Shown here: piece by piece, positions 9,315 to 17,822 of the stretch
Numbering within the stretch: position 1 is the stretch's first letter
How the letters are laid out: every line of letters starts with the position of its first letter
DNA from: Photorhabdus australis DSM 17609
GTDB taxonomy: Bacteria > Pseudomonadota > Gammaproteobacteria > Enterobacterales > Enterobacteriaceae
Reading direction: 5' to 3'
Length of the DNA: 64,000 bases
Assembly: GCF_000711895.1 (NCBI RefSeq)
Contig: NZ_JONO01000024.1
Span: 25,129-89,128, forward strand
The notes under the pieces: generated by a model
The model's database searches: none
What the model saw: only the letters and a program-made list of their open reading frames with translations
What the model was told of the DNA's origin: nothing
Translations under genes and position numbers: made by a program

Positions 9315-11060
9315 TTAGAAGTTGAGAGCAATTCGATTGTCCCCCATCTGCCCAAGCAACATTTTCGTATTGCTTAACAATTGTAGCTTTACATCATTTT
9401 CAGGCATTGACCACGCCTCGCTCAGCAATCGAACTGTAATATTGAAATCCCATGGCATCACAGTTCGATTGTCAAATTGAGCAAATGGTCCGTCGCTCTC
9501 TGGTACAACCCTGTGTTTAGGAAGCTTGGTTGCAAGAGCTTTCCCTGCGGCAGAGTTGAAAGCTGCTGGGCCAATACTGAACCAGCATCCTTGCGCTGAA
9601 GCATCCCTCAATTCCGTAGCAGTTCCAGTGAACCAATGTAGAATAGGGACTCCGTGAGAAGGAAAGGCTTTTAGGGTAGCCAGCACATCCGGAACAGCCT
9701 GTCTTGAGTGGATGCTAATTGCTCGTCCTCCCACATCTTGGCATTTCCTGACCACCTCGGAAAACACTCGAAGTTGCATCGCGTAACTGGAGGAATATCG
9801 TTTTGAACCATCCAATCCAACCTCACCTACAGCAGCTACGTTTTGAATCAACTCGAGAAGCATTTCCAATTCTTGAAAGCGATCAATGACAATTTCAGGA
9901 TGAAGTCCAGGACTGATCAATACTGATTCATGTTTTTTTAAAACACGGCTTGTAGCTTGAAAAGCCTTTGGGCTCGTTGTAACTAACCAAGTGAAAACAT
10001 TACGCTCAATCACACCAGCATAAACATCTCTAGCCTTATTCCAAGCAAGGAATGCGGCACGACGGATCAAGCATGGAACACAGCGTCCACAGTGCTGACG
10101 ATTATAGGTTCGAAAACGGCCACAACTTGTAGAACCAGCAGCCCATTTTTGCAAGAGGTCCTGATCAAGGCAGTCCCGCATCATTTCGCCTTTAGTTTTA
10201 AAACGGTAAGGCAGCTCAAGCTGGACATGAATACCCAAAGTATCCAAGACTCTTTGCAACATATCAATAAACATAGGGTGCGTTGTTCGAGTACTCAAAC
10301 TGGAAACACGCCCCGGAACCAAAGGAGGATTAATGGAGATCACCCCATTTTCGGGGATAAATATTGTAGGCTTCGGTAGGTTGATTTTCGTTGAAGCAAG
10401 CAATGCAAATGCATAAAAAGCTAATGAGCGACCACGTGTCGAAGGTTCGCGCGATCCTTTGAAGCTGATGCCATGACTCCATTGATAATGTGAACCATTT
10501 CCCATCAGCATGGTCGCATATGCCCTCTGTCGCTCCGAATCTTTATGTGCGAGCTGAGAAACAAATAGAGGTTTTCGGCCTTTAGCCACCAAATCAATCC
10601 CACCTATTAGACTATCTAGTCCACCTGATAATAAAGATACACAGTCGTTGTTGAGAAAAGCGCCATCTCCTTGAGGAGGTTCCATACCTGCATTATTGAA
10701 ATTTAATAACCAATAATCACCAGTCAGAGCTTTTAGCATATCTTCAAGATCGGATTTCAACGGTAACCACTTATCTGGATTGCACAATCCAACCGTAAGC
10801 TGAATATTCCGAGTCCAGCCATCTGCACTCGTTCTTCTAGGGCTTGATAGATCCGCGCTACATACCGCGAGGCAAAATTGTACAAAATCCCAAATCTCTA
10901 TTGAAGGGCGAAACCCACCCCGTTTTAATGCGCCATGCCATCGATTCGCAATTGTACCAACACCTGCACGCTTAGCGCCTTTGAAATAGGAGAATACTCG
11001 CTCATCAGCAGGAACCTGCGCTGGTATCAGTTCTGCTTTAACACACATAACTTTAATCAT
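9315..11060 (-). CDS. qatC-qatD: QatC–QatD fusion (QueC-like plus truncated TatD nuclease)
   Basis: 581 residues. The first 350 are QatC: LLSGGLDSLIGGIDLV is the SGGxDS nucleotide-binding loop of QueC-like enzymes and CGRFRTYNRQHCGRCVPC carries the zinc cysteines. The rest is QatD: LGLHPEIV-like SPGLHPEIVIDRF, AAVGEVGLDGS (metal Glu), AISIHSRQ and ILHWFTG (metal His), PESDGPFA (Asp) are the TatD signatures. QatD normally opens with a D-x-H-x-H motif; here the QatC part runs NKARDVYAGVIERNVFTW straight into the second TatD strand, so the start of QatD and the end of QatC are gone. QatABCD is a known anti-phage system needing all four proteins. The fusion arises from an in-frame deletion and probably lacks nuclease activity. 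ATG at 11060 overlaps the previous stop by four bases. Confidence 0.75.
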   Translation of the reverse strand: MIKVMCVKAELIPAQVPADERVFSYFKGAKRAGVGTIANRWHGALKRGGFRPSIEIWDFVQFCLAVCSADLSSPRRTSADGWTRNIQLTVGLCNPDKWLPLKSDLEDMLKALTGDYWLLNFNNAGMEPPQGDGAFLNNDCVSLLSGGLDSLIGGIDLVAKGRKPLFVSQLAHKDSERQRAYATMLMGNGSHYQWSHGISFKGSREPSTRGRSLAFYAFALLASTKINLPKPTIFIPENGVISINPPLVPGRVSSLSTRTTHPMFIDMLQRVLDTLGIHVQLELPYRFKTKGEMMRDCLDQDLLQKWAAGSTSCGRFRTYNRQHCGRCVPCLIRRAAFLAWNKARDVYAGVIERNVFTWLVTTSPKAFQATSRVLKKHESVLISPGLHPEIVIDRFQELEMLLELIQNVAAVGEVGLDGSKRYSSSYAMQLRVFSEVVRKCQDVGGRAISIHSRQAVPDVLATLKAFPSHGVPILHWFTGTATELRDASAQGCWFSIGPAAFNSAAGKALATKLPKHRVVPESDGPFAQFDNRTVMPWDFNITVRLLSEAWSMPENDVKLQLLSNTKMLLGQMGDNRIALNF

Positions 11061-11866
11061 TCTGAAAATACCTGTAATGCAGAGAAGAGAATAGACTGAG
11101 CCAAGCTTTTTGGTTCCGTATTTTTTGTAGTTTGTTTTTCCAATACCACTCTAACCTCAGCACCGACCCACTCGCGAATATCAGAACGTCTTTCCTGAAT
11201 TAATAAAGGATCATATTTTAATTTTTCATAAGTCTGTCCAAGCTGGAGATCTATTCGATTACAAATCTCATTCGCAATGGTCAACCCCATGACTTCAGCT
11301 ATTTGCGCATCCGTGAGATTGAATATGTCCACGTCCGGCTAAAGTTCATAGAGTTGCGCCATAGCCTCCGCGCCAGCATTTCGGAGCGATTCATCATCCA
11401 CGCTTCCTGTCTCAGGAATAACCTCTTTCAAAATTTCAAGAGTAAGATCCGTTGCCGAAAGATTCTCTTGCCGAACGTGAGTAAGCCAATCAATCACTCG
11501 CTGGTCGCTTCCATCCCTGACAGACGTCAGGAACTCACCAAGACTACCGACACCGCTGGCAACACCTCGCATAGTAGTGGCAGCTCGTCGCGCGCCTCCC
11601 ATCCCTTTGGAGACCATGCTTTTTGTAGCGCCGCGTAAATTGTCGTGACTGCCATTTTGCAGATATCTACCAAGTAGCGAACGAGCAGGTCCAAATCGTC
11701 GTTCAGGTGCTATTGCACCATCAGGAATTACATTTCCACCATTCTCTTCCGTTGGTGAATCAGACGAATCTCCTCCACCTGTTGTAGAGTCACTTTCAGG
11801 TTTTAACCATTCCGGATCAAACGGTGAGCCTGCGCGGCCTCCCCCACTAGAGGTTGATGTTCCCAT
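11057..11866 (-). pseudogene. qatB: qatB interrupted by an in-frame TAG
   Basis: From ATG 11866 the product starts MGTSTSSGGGRAGSPFDPEW, the Gly/Ser-rich N-terminus typical of QatB, and runs to AMAQLYEL before a TAG at 11339-11341. The same frame continues PDVDIFNLTDAQIAEVMG, then FEATURES of the QatB C-terminus (NRIDLQLGQTYEKLK, a helical IREWVGAEVR segment) to a stop at 11057. So the two pieces are one QatB protein of about 269 residues cut by one nonsense codon. A GTG at 11332 could restart the tail. QatB has no known enzymatic domain. The start overlaps the end of qatA (TAATG). Confidence 0.7.
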
Positions 11867-12875
11867 TAGCGCCCCCTCCTAAGGTTCGCAATTGCATTCC
11901 TAGTTACCTTTGGTAATTCGTTAAGATCTTTCCATCGTTCCAGAAGTTGCTGTGCCCATGGCTGAGCACCAAGAGTCGGGATTAAACCTGGGCCATCAGT
12001 CTGTGAAGGTCCTATTTTCTTCATAAGTTCCACCAAGGATTCATGACCATTAGTTGCAATTTTCAGTGCGTCTCTCAATTTTCTAGAATCTGGAGTCATA
12101 TTGTCATCACCGAAGTCACGAGTTCCTGAGTGCGACTGAGGTGGAGAAGCGGGCGCAAATCCTCGGTTCCCAGAGCTGGCAGGAGTTGGAGCCACTGCTG
12201 AGTAAATGGCGTATCCTTAAAAGGCTCAGGTAAACTACTCTGACCTGCTGCAGCGGCTTCAGCGTCCGCTAAAACTTGTACCCTACCGTCATTATCCGAA
12301 TGAAAACGACTGGCAAGTTCCTCAGCGAGGCTTTCATCGCACCTTTCAAGGAGATGCCACTTTGCCAGTGCAGCTATATTTAAAGTTATTCCTTGAGGCG
12401 CAGAAAGAGCATCACGCAAATAAACGGTATTTAAAAACCTTTTCATTAGCCGGGGATTGGCGTTTACTGCTAAAGAACGATGAAGAAGTGCCGCAAGACC
12501 CTGAGCTAAATCCATTAAACTTTTGAGGGTATCAACATGCTCTACTAGTTCATATAAAAACTCTTGATTGATCGTTTCACCTTTCCAACTATTACGTAGT
12601 TTCTCAGGGATAACGCTAAGCGCATGATTGAACCTTTCCTTGCTAAAATGGCCTGCGTTAGTCTCTCGCTCAAGCAGTAAAAGGACCAGATACGCTTTCG
12701 CCTCATTCAAACCAAGGCGAGGAACATGGAGTGGAACCTGTATTAATTTATCGAAGTAGTTAGTTGCAACATCGCCCGTAATTCCCGCACCATCGAAGTG
12801 AACCTTCATCGCAGCTTTTATGAAATCGTTATCTGCGGTAATGACGAAAGCGCTACGGCGAATGAATAGCAACAT
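11866..12875 (-). pseudogene. qatA: qatA C-terminal part, 5'-truncated and frameshifted
   Basis: QatA is a KAP-family P-loop ATPase. Here only the part from about Walker B onward remains: FIRRSAFVITADNDFIKAAM, NYFDKLIQVPLHVPRLG and ANPRLMKRFLNT are KAP hallmarks. The Walker A region is missing; the sequence before 12875 belongs to another gene. A frameshift near 12115-12125 turns LLHLSR into a short tail ending at 12096, while the neighbouring frame supplies GDDNMTPDSRKLRDALK, the expected C-terminus, down to 11866. One lost base explains it. Without Walker A and with the shift the ATPase must be inactive. Confidence 0.7.
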
Positions 12876-13000
12876 CGGATTGCGTCTACGACATTGGATT
12901 TTCCACCATTATTTTCACCAACCAATACAGTTAAATCTGGGCGGGACTAACGGTCACATCATCAACGATGTTTTCTTTACCTCCAAACAGTGGCACAGTG
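12875..13000 (-). pseudogene. Walker A fragment of an OLD-type ATPase/endonuclease gene
   Basis: Reading on the minus strand from 12943 gives RPDLTVLVGENNGGKSNVVD then AIR. G-E-N-N-x-G-K-S-x-x-x-D-A-I-R is the Walker A signature of AAA_15/OLD-family (RecF/SMC-like) ATPases and differs from KAP proteins. The neighbouring frame just upstream gives FGGKENIVDDVTVS, matching the strand that precedes this motif, so a one-base indel sits near 12945. After AIR the sequence changes at about 12872 into qatA. The 5' end is lost near the ERIC copy at 13039. Confidence 0.65.
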
Positions 13001-13038
13001 CGTTAACAGTTGCAGTTATATCCACGTGATGTCCCTTA

Positions 13039-13165
13039 TATACCCAATAGATTTCAAGATGGATCGCGACGGCAAAGGAGCGAATCCCCGGAAGCATAGA
13101 TAACGATGTGACCGGGGTGAGAGAGTGCAGCCAACAAAGAGGCAACTTGAAAGATAACAGGTATA
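13039..13165. repeat. ERIC element, full length
   Basis: About 127 bp from TATACCCAATAG to CAGGTATA, with the central GAATCCCCGG and GACCGGGGTGAG arms that define ERIC/IRU imperfect palindromes. It separates the sugar-porin gene from the OLD/Qat wreckage. Confidence 0.85.
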
Positions 13166-13218
13166 AACCAAAATCTCTTTATAGGTAATAAGCTATGGCG
13201 GAAATCGGCTAACCTGCA

Positions 13219-14646
13219 TCAGAAGAGGTATTTAAATCGGGCACGTGCTCCGTAGCGTTGATCGTGATGACTGTTGGCAATTTTGTTGTTAGCATCCGTT
13301 TCCAGTATAGAGACATAAGCTCCAAGATAGAGATTGAAGTTCTTCATATTCATGAGGTTAGGAATCTGATATGACGTATGAATGGTACGAATGTCATATT
13401 CGCCTGGTTCATTGAACGGCTGATCAATACGTGCAGCCATACCATCAGTGTTGAACTCTTTGATATTGTTGTGAGCATAGATATAGCCCAGTTCAAAGCG
13501 ACGCCACATCACATTGATTCCAGCCGTGAAATTCTGCTCGCCTGAAGCATCTAAGTAAGCGGTATTTAGATTAGCAACAATACCATTCTCTGGATCAGTC
13601 GCCAGATTGTTCCAACTTAATGTCATACCGTAGCCATTGCGTCTGGATTGATCGATCCATTGCCCTTGAGCATTCTGGTAACCGTAGGCGTTGTTGACCA
13701 CATTGCTTTCCATCGCCACGGCTGCACTAAATTGATCTTTTTTCCACGCTATCACTGGACGCAGATAAGCAACATTTTTATTATTATCCAATGTGTTACC
13801 GTGATAGATGTTATCCTGAAATAGTGCAGTGCCATCTTCAAGTAACGTATTGAGTTCGAAATACCAGTTACCGGCGTATTTGCTCAGCATCAGGCTACCA
13901 CCACTGTTACTGCGGCCACGTCCTTCTTTCATCATGTAGATGTAACCGAAACCATCAGCATACAAATCGTTAGCAGTATTACCAGAATACTGAATAAAAG
14001 TATCCTGGTTAAGAGGAAACATATCGTAAGCTTCAAAACGCCCAATTTTGGTCTGCCAGTTTTTCTCATTACCGAAGAAGAAGGCAGCATCATCGAGATT
14101 CATTTTTCCGGTCATATCTGCCAACGGCTGCACACTGAAACCAGCGAAGTTACCATTCTGATTACTACGATAACCATCCAATCCAATTAAGATACGACCA
14201 TTGATACCCCAGCGTTCTTTGTCACCCGGTTTCCAGTCTTTGTTATCTCTCGTTTTCAGAGAAGTTAGCTGGCCACTTCGGCTAGCGCCATCAAGATTGA
14301 ATTCTACATCACCGTACAATTTCAGATTACCGAAATCATTCAACTTCAAATTATTAGTTGGCGCTGCCTTATTTTCTTGCGAATTATTTTCCAACAAAGC
14401 GCTATGCTGTACCGCTTGTACAGTCTGCTGTTCGTTTTTAACGGTATGTTCCAGACTTTGTGCACGTTGTTCAGCCGCTATGGCGCGTGCTTCTGCCTGA
14501 GCAGCCCGTTGCTCTGCTTGTTGCAGTCTCTGCTCTAGTGCATTAAAGCGCTCTTCAATGTTGTTATAAGAAGAAGCAAAAGCAGAAGCTGAAAATATTA
14601 ATCCTGGAGCGACAATCAGATAGTGAAGGTTTTTCATGATACTCAA
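13219..14646 (-). CDS. Carbohydrate outer-membrane porin with N-terminal coiled coil (ScrY/RafY-like)
   Basis: 475 residues. A signal peptide (IFSASAFAS, cleavage around residue 25) is followed by a heptad-rich coiled coil (NIEERFNALEQRLQQAEQR and on, residues 27-75), as in ScrY/RafY glycoporins, where it extends into the periplasm. The rest is a beta-barrel with alternating aromatic strands ending RARFKYLF; the final Phe is the sorting signal for the outer membrane. The barrel resembles RafY-type porins more than LamB. It lies 188 bases downstream of a sugar kinase and is likely co-transcribed with it. It would carry oligosaccharides such as sucrose or raffinose into the periplasm. Substrate is inferred. 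Confidence 0.7.
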   Translation of the reverse strand: MSIMKNLHYLIVAPGLIFSASAFASSYNNIEERFNALEQRLQQAEQRAAQAEARAIAAEQRAQSLEHTVKNEQQTVQAVQHSALLENNSQENKAAPTNNLKLNDFGNLKLYGDVEFNLDGASRSGQLTSLKTRDNKDWKPGDKERWGINGRILIGLDGYRSNQNGNFAGFSVQPLADMTGKMNLDDAAFFFGNEKNWQTKIGRFEAYDMFPLNQDTFIQYSGNTANDLYADGFGYIYMMKEGRGRSNSGGSLMLSKYAGNWYFELNTLLEDGTALFQDNIYHGNTLDNNKNVAYLRPVIAWKKDQFSAAVAMESNVVNNAYGYQNAQGQWIDQSRRNGYGMTLSWNNLATDPENGIVANLNTAYLDASGEQNFTAGINVMWRRFELGYIYAHNNIKEFNTDGMAARIDQPFNEPGEYDIRTIHTSYQIPNLMNMKNFNLYLGAYVSILETDANNKIANSHHDQRYGARARFKYLF

Positions 14647-14834
14647 CCCATCGAAATATAGTTATTCTTGTTCTACTAAATTACAAAACCGATTTTTCAG
14701 GAAAAGATAATTGAGTTGATTGACAGATTCAGATAGTAATCAAGTTCGTTAACCAGCTCAAGCTATTGTAATCGATTCCTCAAATTCGGCGGGAAAGTGA
14801 AGAAATGGTAAGTCAAATACCCACCACCATATAC

Positions 14835-15770
14835 TTAGGCGCGCATCTGTAAGAAAGTACTCAATTCATCCGCGTATGGCAGCGCAGTCATCGCACCTTT
14901 AGCGGTAGTCGACAATGCGCCGCAGGCTTGAGCCTGAGCGATAACCACCGTCCATTCGTCACTCTGCGGGATACCTCCCAGTTTTGCCAGTGCTGCCAAC
15001 AGACCAGCAACAAATGCATCACCAGCGCCGGTCGTATCAACGGGGATAATTGGTGTAGCATCAAAATGACGGAGTTGTTTGCCGTCGTGCACGTAAACAC
15101 CATCACGACCAAGCGTCACCAGGAGTAAGCATAATGGAAAGCGAGTCATCATCCAGTCAATCGCGTTCTCCAGTTGATCAATGTTGCTGATGAAATTAAG
15201 TTCATCGCGTGAAATTTTTACTACATCCGCCAACATCAACGCCTTTTCCAAACACGGGCGCAACTCTTTCGGTTGCTTCCATACCTCCTCTCGGATATTA
15301 GGATCAAAACTCACCCAACCACCTGCTGCCTTAATGTTTTCCATTGCATTCAATGTGGTACTACGGCTTGGCTCCTGCGACAAAGCGATTGAGCAAATAT
15401 GTAACCATTCCCCAGCGCTAAATTCTGGTACATCAGCAGGCTGTAGAAACAGATCAGCACTAGGAGTTACCATAAAAGTAAATGAGCGTTCACCCTGCTG
15501 ATCCAAATCGACTACTACAGTAGAAGTGTGGTATTGGTCGTCTTGTATCATGTGACGGATATCTACGCCTTCAGCATGCAGCACCTGTCGCAGGAATGTG
15601 CCAAAGCTATCTTTACCTACGCGACCAATAAAACCGCTATTACCTCCCAATCGTGCGACACCCACTGCCACATTAGCTGGTGCACCACCAGGACACTTCA
15701 GGTAACTGTTTGAATTTTCAGGTACCAAATCGATAACGGCGTCACCCAGCACCCAGACGCGATTAACCAT
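14835..15770 (-). CDS. scrK: PfkB-family fructokinase (ScrK/CscK type)
   Basis: 311 residues. N-terminal WVLGDAVIDLVPE and GGAPANVAVGVARLGG are the PfkB signature 1 region; TTGAGDAFVAGLLAAL (about 245-260) is signature 2 with the catalytic Asp. Overall it looks like ScrK or the close relative aminoimidazole riboside kinase; the porin next door favours sugar use. It would phosphorylate fructose released from an imported sucrose-type sugar. In classical scr operons scrA and scrB follow scrK and scrY; here they are absent and the locus ends at an ERIC element and the Qat relic. Confidence 0.75.
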   Translation of the reverse strand: MVNRVWVLGDAVIDLVPENSNSYLKCPGGAPANVAVGVARLGGNSGFIGRVGKDSFGTFLRQVLHAEGVDIRHMIQDDQYHTSTVVVDLDQQGERSFTFMVTPSADLFLQPADVPEFSAGEWLHICSIALSQEPSRSTTLNAMENIKAAGGWVSFDPNIREEVWKQPKELRPCLEKALMLADVVKISRDELNFISNIDQLENAIDWMMTRFPLCLLLVTLGRDGVYVHDGKQLRHFDATPIIPVDTTGAGDAFVAGLLAALAKLGGIPQSDEWTVVIAQAQACGALSTTAKGAMTALPYADELSTFLQMRA

Positions 15771-15863
15771 GTTAAATCCCTATTTCCTATTAAGATAAAA
15801 TAATGAGTTAAAATAAAAGAACCAATTTAGCGACACAATAAAATCATGCCAAACAACATCAAT

Positions 15864-15881
15864 AGAGTGAAAGAGATCAAA
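15864..15881 (-). promoter_or_regulatory. Candidate CRP site upstream of the kinase–porin operon
   Basis: On the minus strand the sequence TTTGATCTCTTTCACTC matches the TGTGA-N6-TCACA consensus at eight of ten key positions. It lies about 95 bases upstream of the kinase start, a suitable place for a catabolite-controlled promoter. Next to it is a perfect TGGCAC-N12-GTGCCA inverted repeat (15888-15911), which could be a LacI-family operator. Confidence 0.5.
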
Positions 15882-16287
15882 AAACAGTGGCACTTTATTG
15901 TTCTCGTGCCATTTTTTACCACATTTGCATAGTGCTACTCGAAAGTAACAATTTATTAAATATAACATTAATATAGCTAATCGGTACTTATTCAGTATTC
16001 TTAACTGATAACGACTATTCATATAATTCATCTTTTTATCTCATACAAATAATAGGGATATATAGATTGTACATCCCAGAAGCTTGAATTAGAAAAATAT
16101 AGTTTGATCAACAGCATACATTTTATTTCGTTAGAAATATAAATTTCAGGCACAATATATTCAACAGATTTTCAACAATACAGCAAAAAATTATACGAAA
16201 AGGGAACTTATTACCTATTCTTAAATAAGAATTTAGTAACGTAGATAAATTATCTGACTCCAATAAACCCCTAATGAGGTACCAACT

Positions 16288-16455
16288 ATGAAGAAGTTAT
16301 CAGCTTGCCTTTTAGCGTTAAGTATTACCACCTTCTCCGCCAACCCGGCATTCGCAACTATCTGTTTGCAAAGCGATAAGTCACTGACAAAATGTACTCA
16401 AATATGCGGACCGATAGCTCTTTATAGTATTTTTTTCTCAATGGCTTGCTTTTAA
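16288..16455 (+). CDS. Small secreted Cys-rich peptide, 55 residues
   Basis: ATG at 16288 follows a ribosome site (TGAGGT, seven bases away). The product begins MKKLSACLLALSITTFSANP and has a clear Sec signal peptide ending AFA. The mature part of about 32 residues carries four cysteines (ICLQSDKSLTKCTQICG, then a hydrophobic stretch ending MACF). A strong hairpin follows at once, so the gene is a self-contained monocistronic unit in an AT-rich stretch. I know no family. Possible roles are a toxin, a bacteriocin-like or host-directed peptide, or an envelope peptide; none can be chosen from the sequence. Confidence 0.55.
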   Translation: MKKLSACLLALSITTFSANPAFATICLQSDKSLTKCTQICGPIALYSIFFSMACF

Positions 16456-16478
16456 ATTAATCCAATCAATAGCATGAA

Positions 16479-16512
16479 AAAGTGACAGGAATAATTTTAT
16501 TCTTGTCGCTTT
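16479..16512 (+). terminator. Hairpin after the small secreted peptide gene
   Basis: A 16-base arm AAAGTGACAGGAATAA pairs with TTATTCTTGTCGCTTT through Watson–Crick and two G-U pairs, 23 bases after the stop codon, and ends in TTT. Probably the transcription terminator of the peptide gene. Confidence 0.6.
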
Positions 16513-16661
16513 ACCATATGATTATCACTCTCATTTTCTTTATAAAATATAATCTAATAGCAACCAACATAAAGCCATAGTTAAAGCTATTTTTCTGCCT
16601 ATTTAAGTTTATTAATTCTTAAATCCACACTCATAAACAATCAATAAAATAGTCAAAAATA

Positions 16662-17249
16662 TTAAACATAAACACAATTTTCAAAAATTCTTATTAATGG
16701 TTGATAGTTGCATTGATAGGCCGAAATATTAGCCATAATCCATTGCTTAGCATCCACAGACTCAAAAGAAATATTATATCCATAGTTTATAACAATATAT
16801 TCAAATAACAAGCGTTGTGTTCGCCCATTTCCTTCTCTAAAAGGATGAATTACATTTAATTCTGCATAATACCCAGCAAGTTTTTTGATGAATTCTTGAT
16901 GGTTTAATCCCATAAGATAATTTTCACTCTCTAACATATCGAATATTCTATTTCCTTCGATTTCAATACGTTCAGCATTACAAAAACGGGTATTACCTTT
17001 TGATATATCAATTGTTCTAAGCTGACCCGCCCAATCATATAAATCCGAAAATATTTGTTTATGGAGTTGACACCAAAAAGCTAAATCGTAAGGTGGTTCC
17101 AGAAATGAAATATTTAATATAGCAAGCTCAGTGAATTCCCTCTCCGCCTGTTCCAGAATGATTGAATCACGAATACCTAATTTATTGACGAGAATATCTG
17201 TGCCTAAGTATGTGTAGGGATCTTGTCCTGCACCATATTTATCTATCAT
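16662..17249 (-). CDS. fic: Fic-domain protein (AMP transferase, toxin of Fic/YhfG pair)
   Basis: About 195 residues. HPFREGNGRTQRLLFEY (around 130-146) is the complete Fic motif with the catalytic His and the phosphate-binding Arg; the beta-hairpin flap KGNTRFCNAERI precedes it. Fic enzymes transfer AMP to a hydroxyl group of a target. ATG at 17249 has a GGGGAG sequence just upstream and overlaps the end of the partner gene by 11 bases, better than the GTG at 17267. Because the inhibitory motif is in the upstream partner, this is a class I Fic toxin. Target unknown. Confidence 0.8.
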   Translation of the reverse strand: MIDKYGAGQDPYTYLGTDILVNKLGIRDSIILEQAEREFTELAILNISFLEPPYDLAFWCQLHKQIFSDLYDWAGQLRTIDISKGNTRFCNAERIEIEGNRIFDMLESENYLMGLNHQEFIKKLAGYYAELNVIHPFREGNGRTQRLLFEYIVINYGYNISFESVDAKQWIMANISAYQCNYQPLIRIFENCVYV

Positions 17250-17739
17250 AATCTCCCCACTGTTCACTGTATTTTCTAATTAAATGATCTCTCAGATTTT
17301 CTTGTTCCTCTTTAGTTACAGGTAAACTATTCATAGTAATATCCATTCCTTCAAGGCGCATACTGTGCCTGTAGTTTTCCAGTTTCACTCGGTCAAAATA
17401 ATGTTTTTTCTCATTATAAGTTGTCATTATTGTTTTTTTATCTTTTCGGTTTCTAATATTTTTCTCTTGCTGACGGGAATATTTAAATTGAGCAAGATCC
17501 AAGTCACTCAATTTACAGTTAATTGCCTGTCCGCTTTCGAATATTCCCCAAGAAATAACCTCGAAATAACTCGCCTTACCATTTCTGATACGGTTAATCT
17601 TTACCTCTAAGTCTTGTTGTAGTGTTTGCAATACCTGTTGTACTTTACGCTCAGATATCCCTGTTGCATCCACAATTGAACGAGTATTAGGATGATTTAA
17701 TTTAGCCAGAGCCGCCATAACAGCTAATTCATATTTCAT
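17239..17739 (-). CDS. yhfG: YhfG-type Fic antitoxin with N-terminal winged helix
   Basis: 166 residues from ATG 17739 (ribosome site GGGA eight bases upstream; the longer start at 17772 lacks one). The C-terminal third contains HYFDRVKLENYRHSMRLEGM. S-M-R-L-E-G fits the S/T-x-x-x-E-G/N inhibitory motif by which YhfG/VbhA-type antitoxins block ATP binding in Fic. The first 90 residues (NHPNTRSIVDATGISERKVQ) look like a DNA-binding winged helix, so the antitoxin may also regulate its own operon. Overlaps fic; the two are translationally coupled. Confidence 0.7.
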   Translation of the reverse strand: MKYELAVMAALAKLNHPNTRSIVDATGISERKVQQVLQTLQQDLEVKINRIRNGKASYFEVISWGIFESGQAINCKLSDLDLAQFKYSRQQEKNIRNRKDKKTIMTTYNEKKHYFDRVKLENYRHSMRLEGMDITMNSLPVTKEEQENLRDHLIRKYSEQWGDYDR

Positions 17740-17822
17740 TTGTATTCCCAAATACCTATATATAAGCAACAACAGTATAAAACACCAAAATAGAAAAAAC
17801 CATAAAGTAAACCAAAGTTATA

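Noticed and set aside
12954..13145. 63-residue minus-strand frame covering the ERIC copy
   Set aside because: It is mostly translated ERIC; similar frames occur in the other copies (for example 19762-19968).
15780..16031. 83-residue minus-strand frame upstream of scrK
   Set aside because: It covers the promoter and candidate CRP site, lacks a ribosome site and looks like random AT-rich translation.
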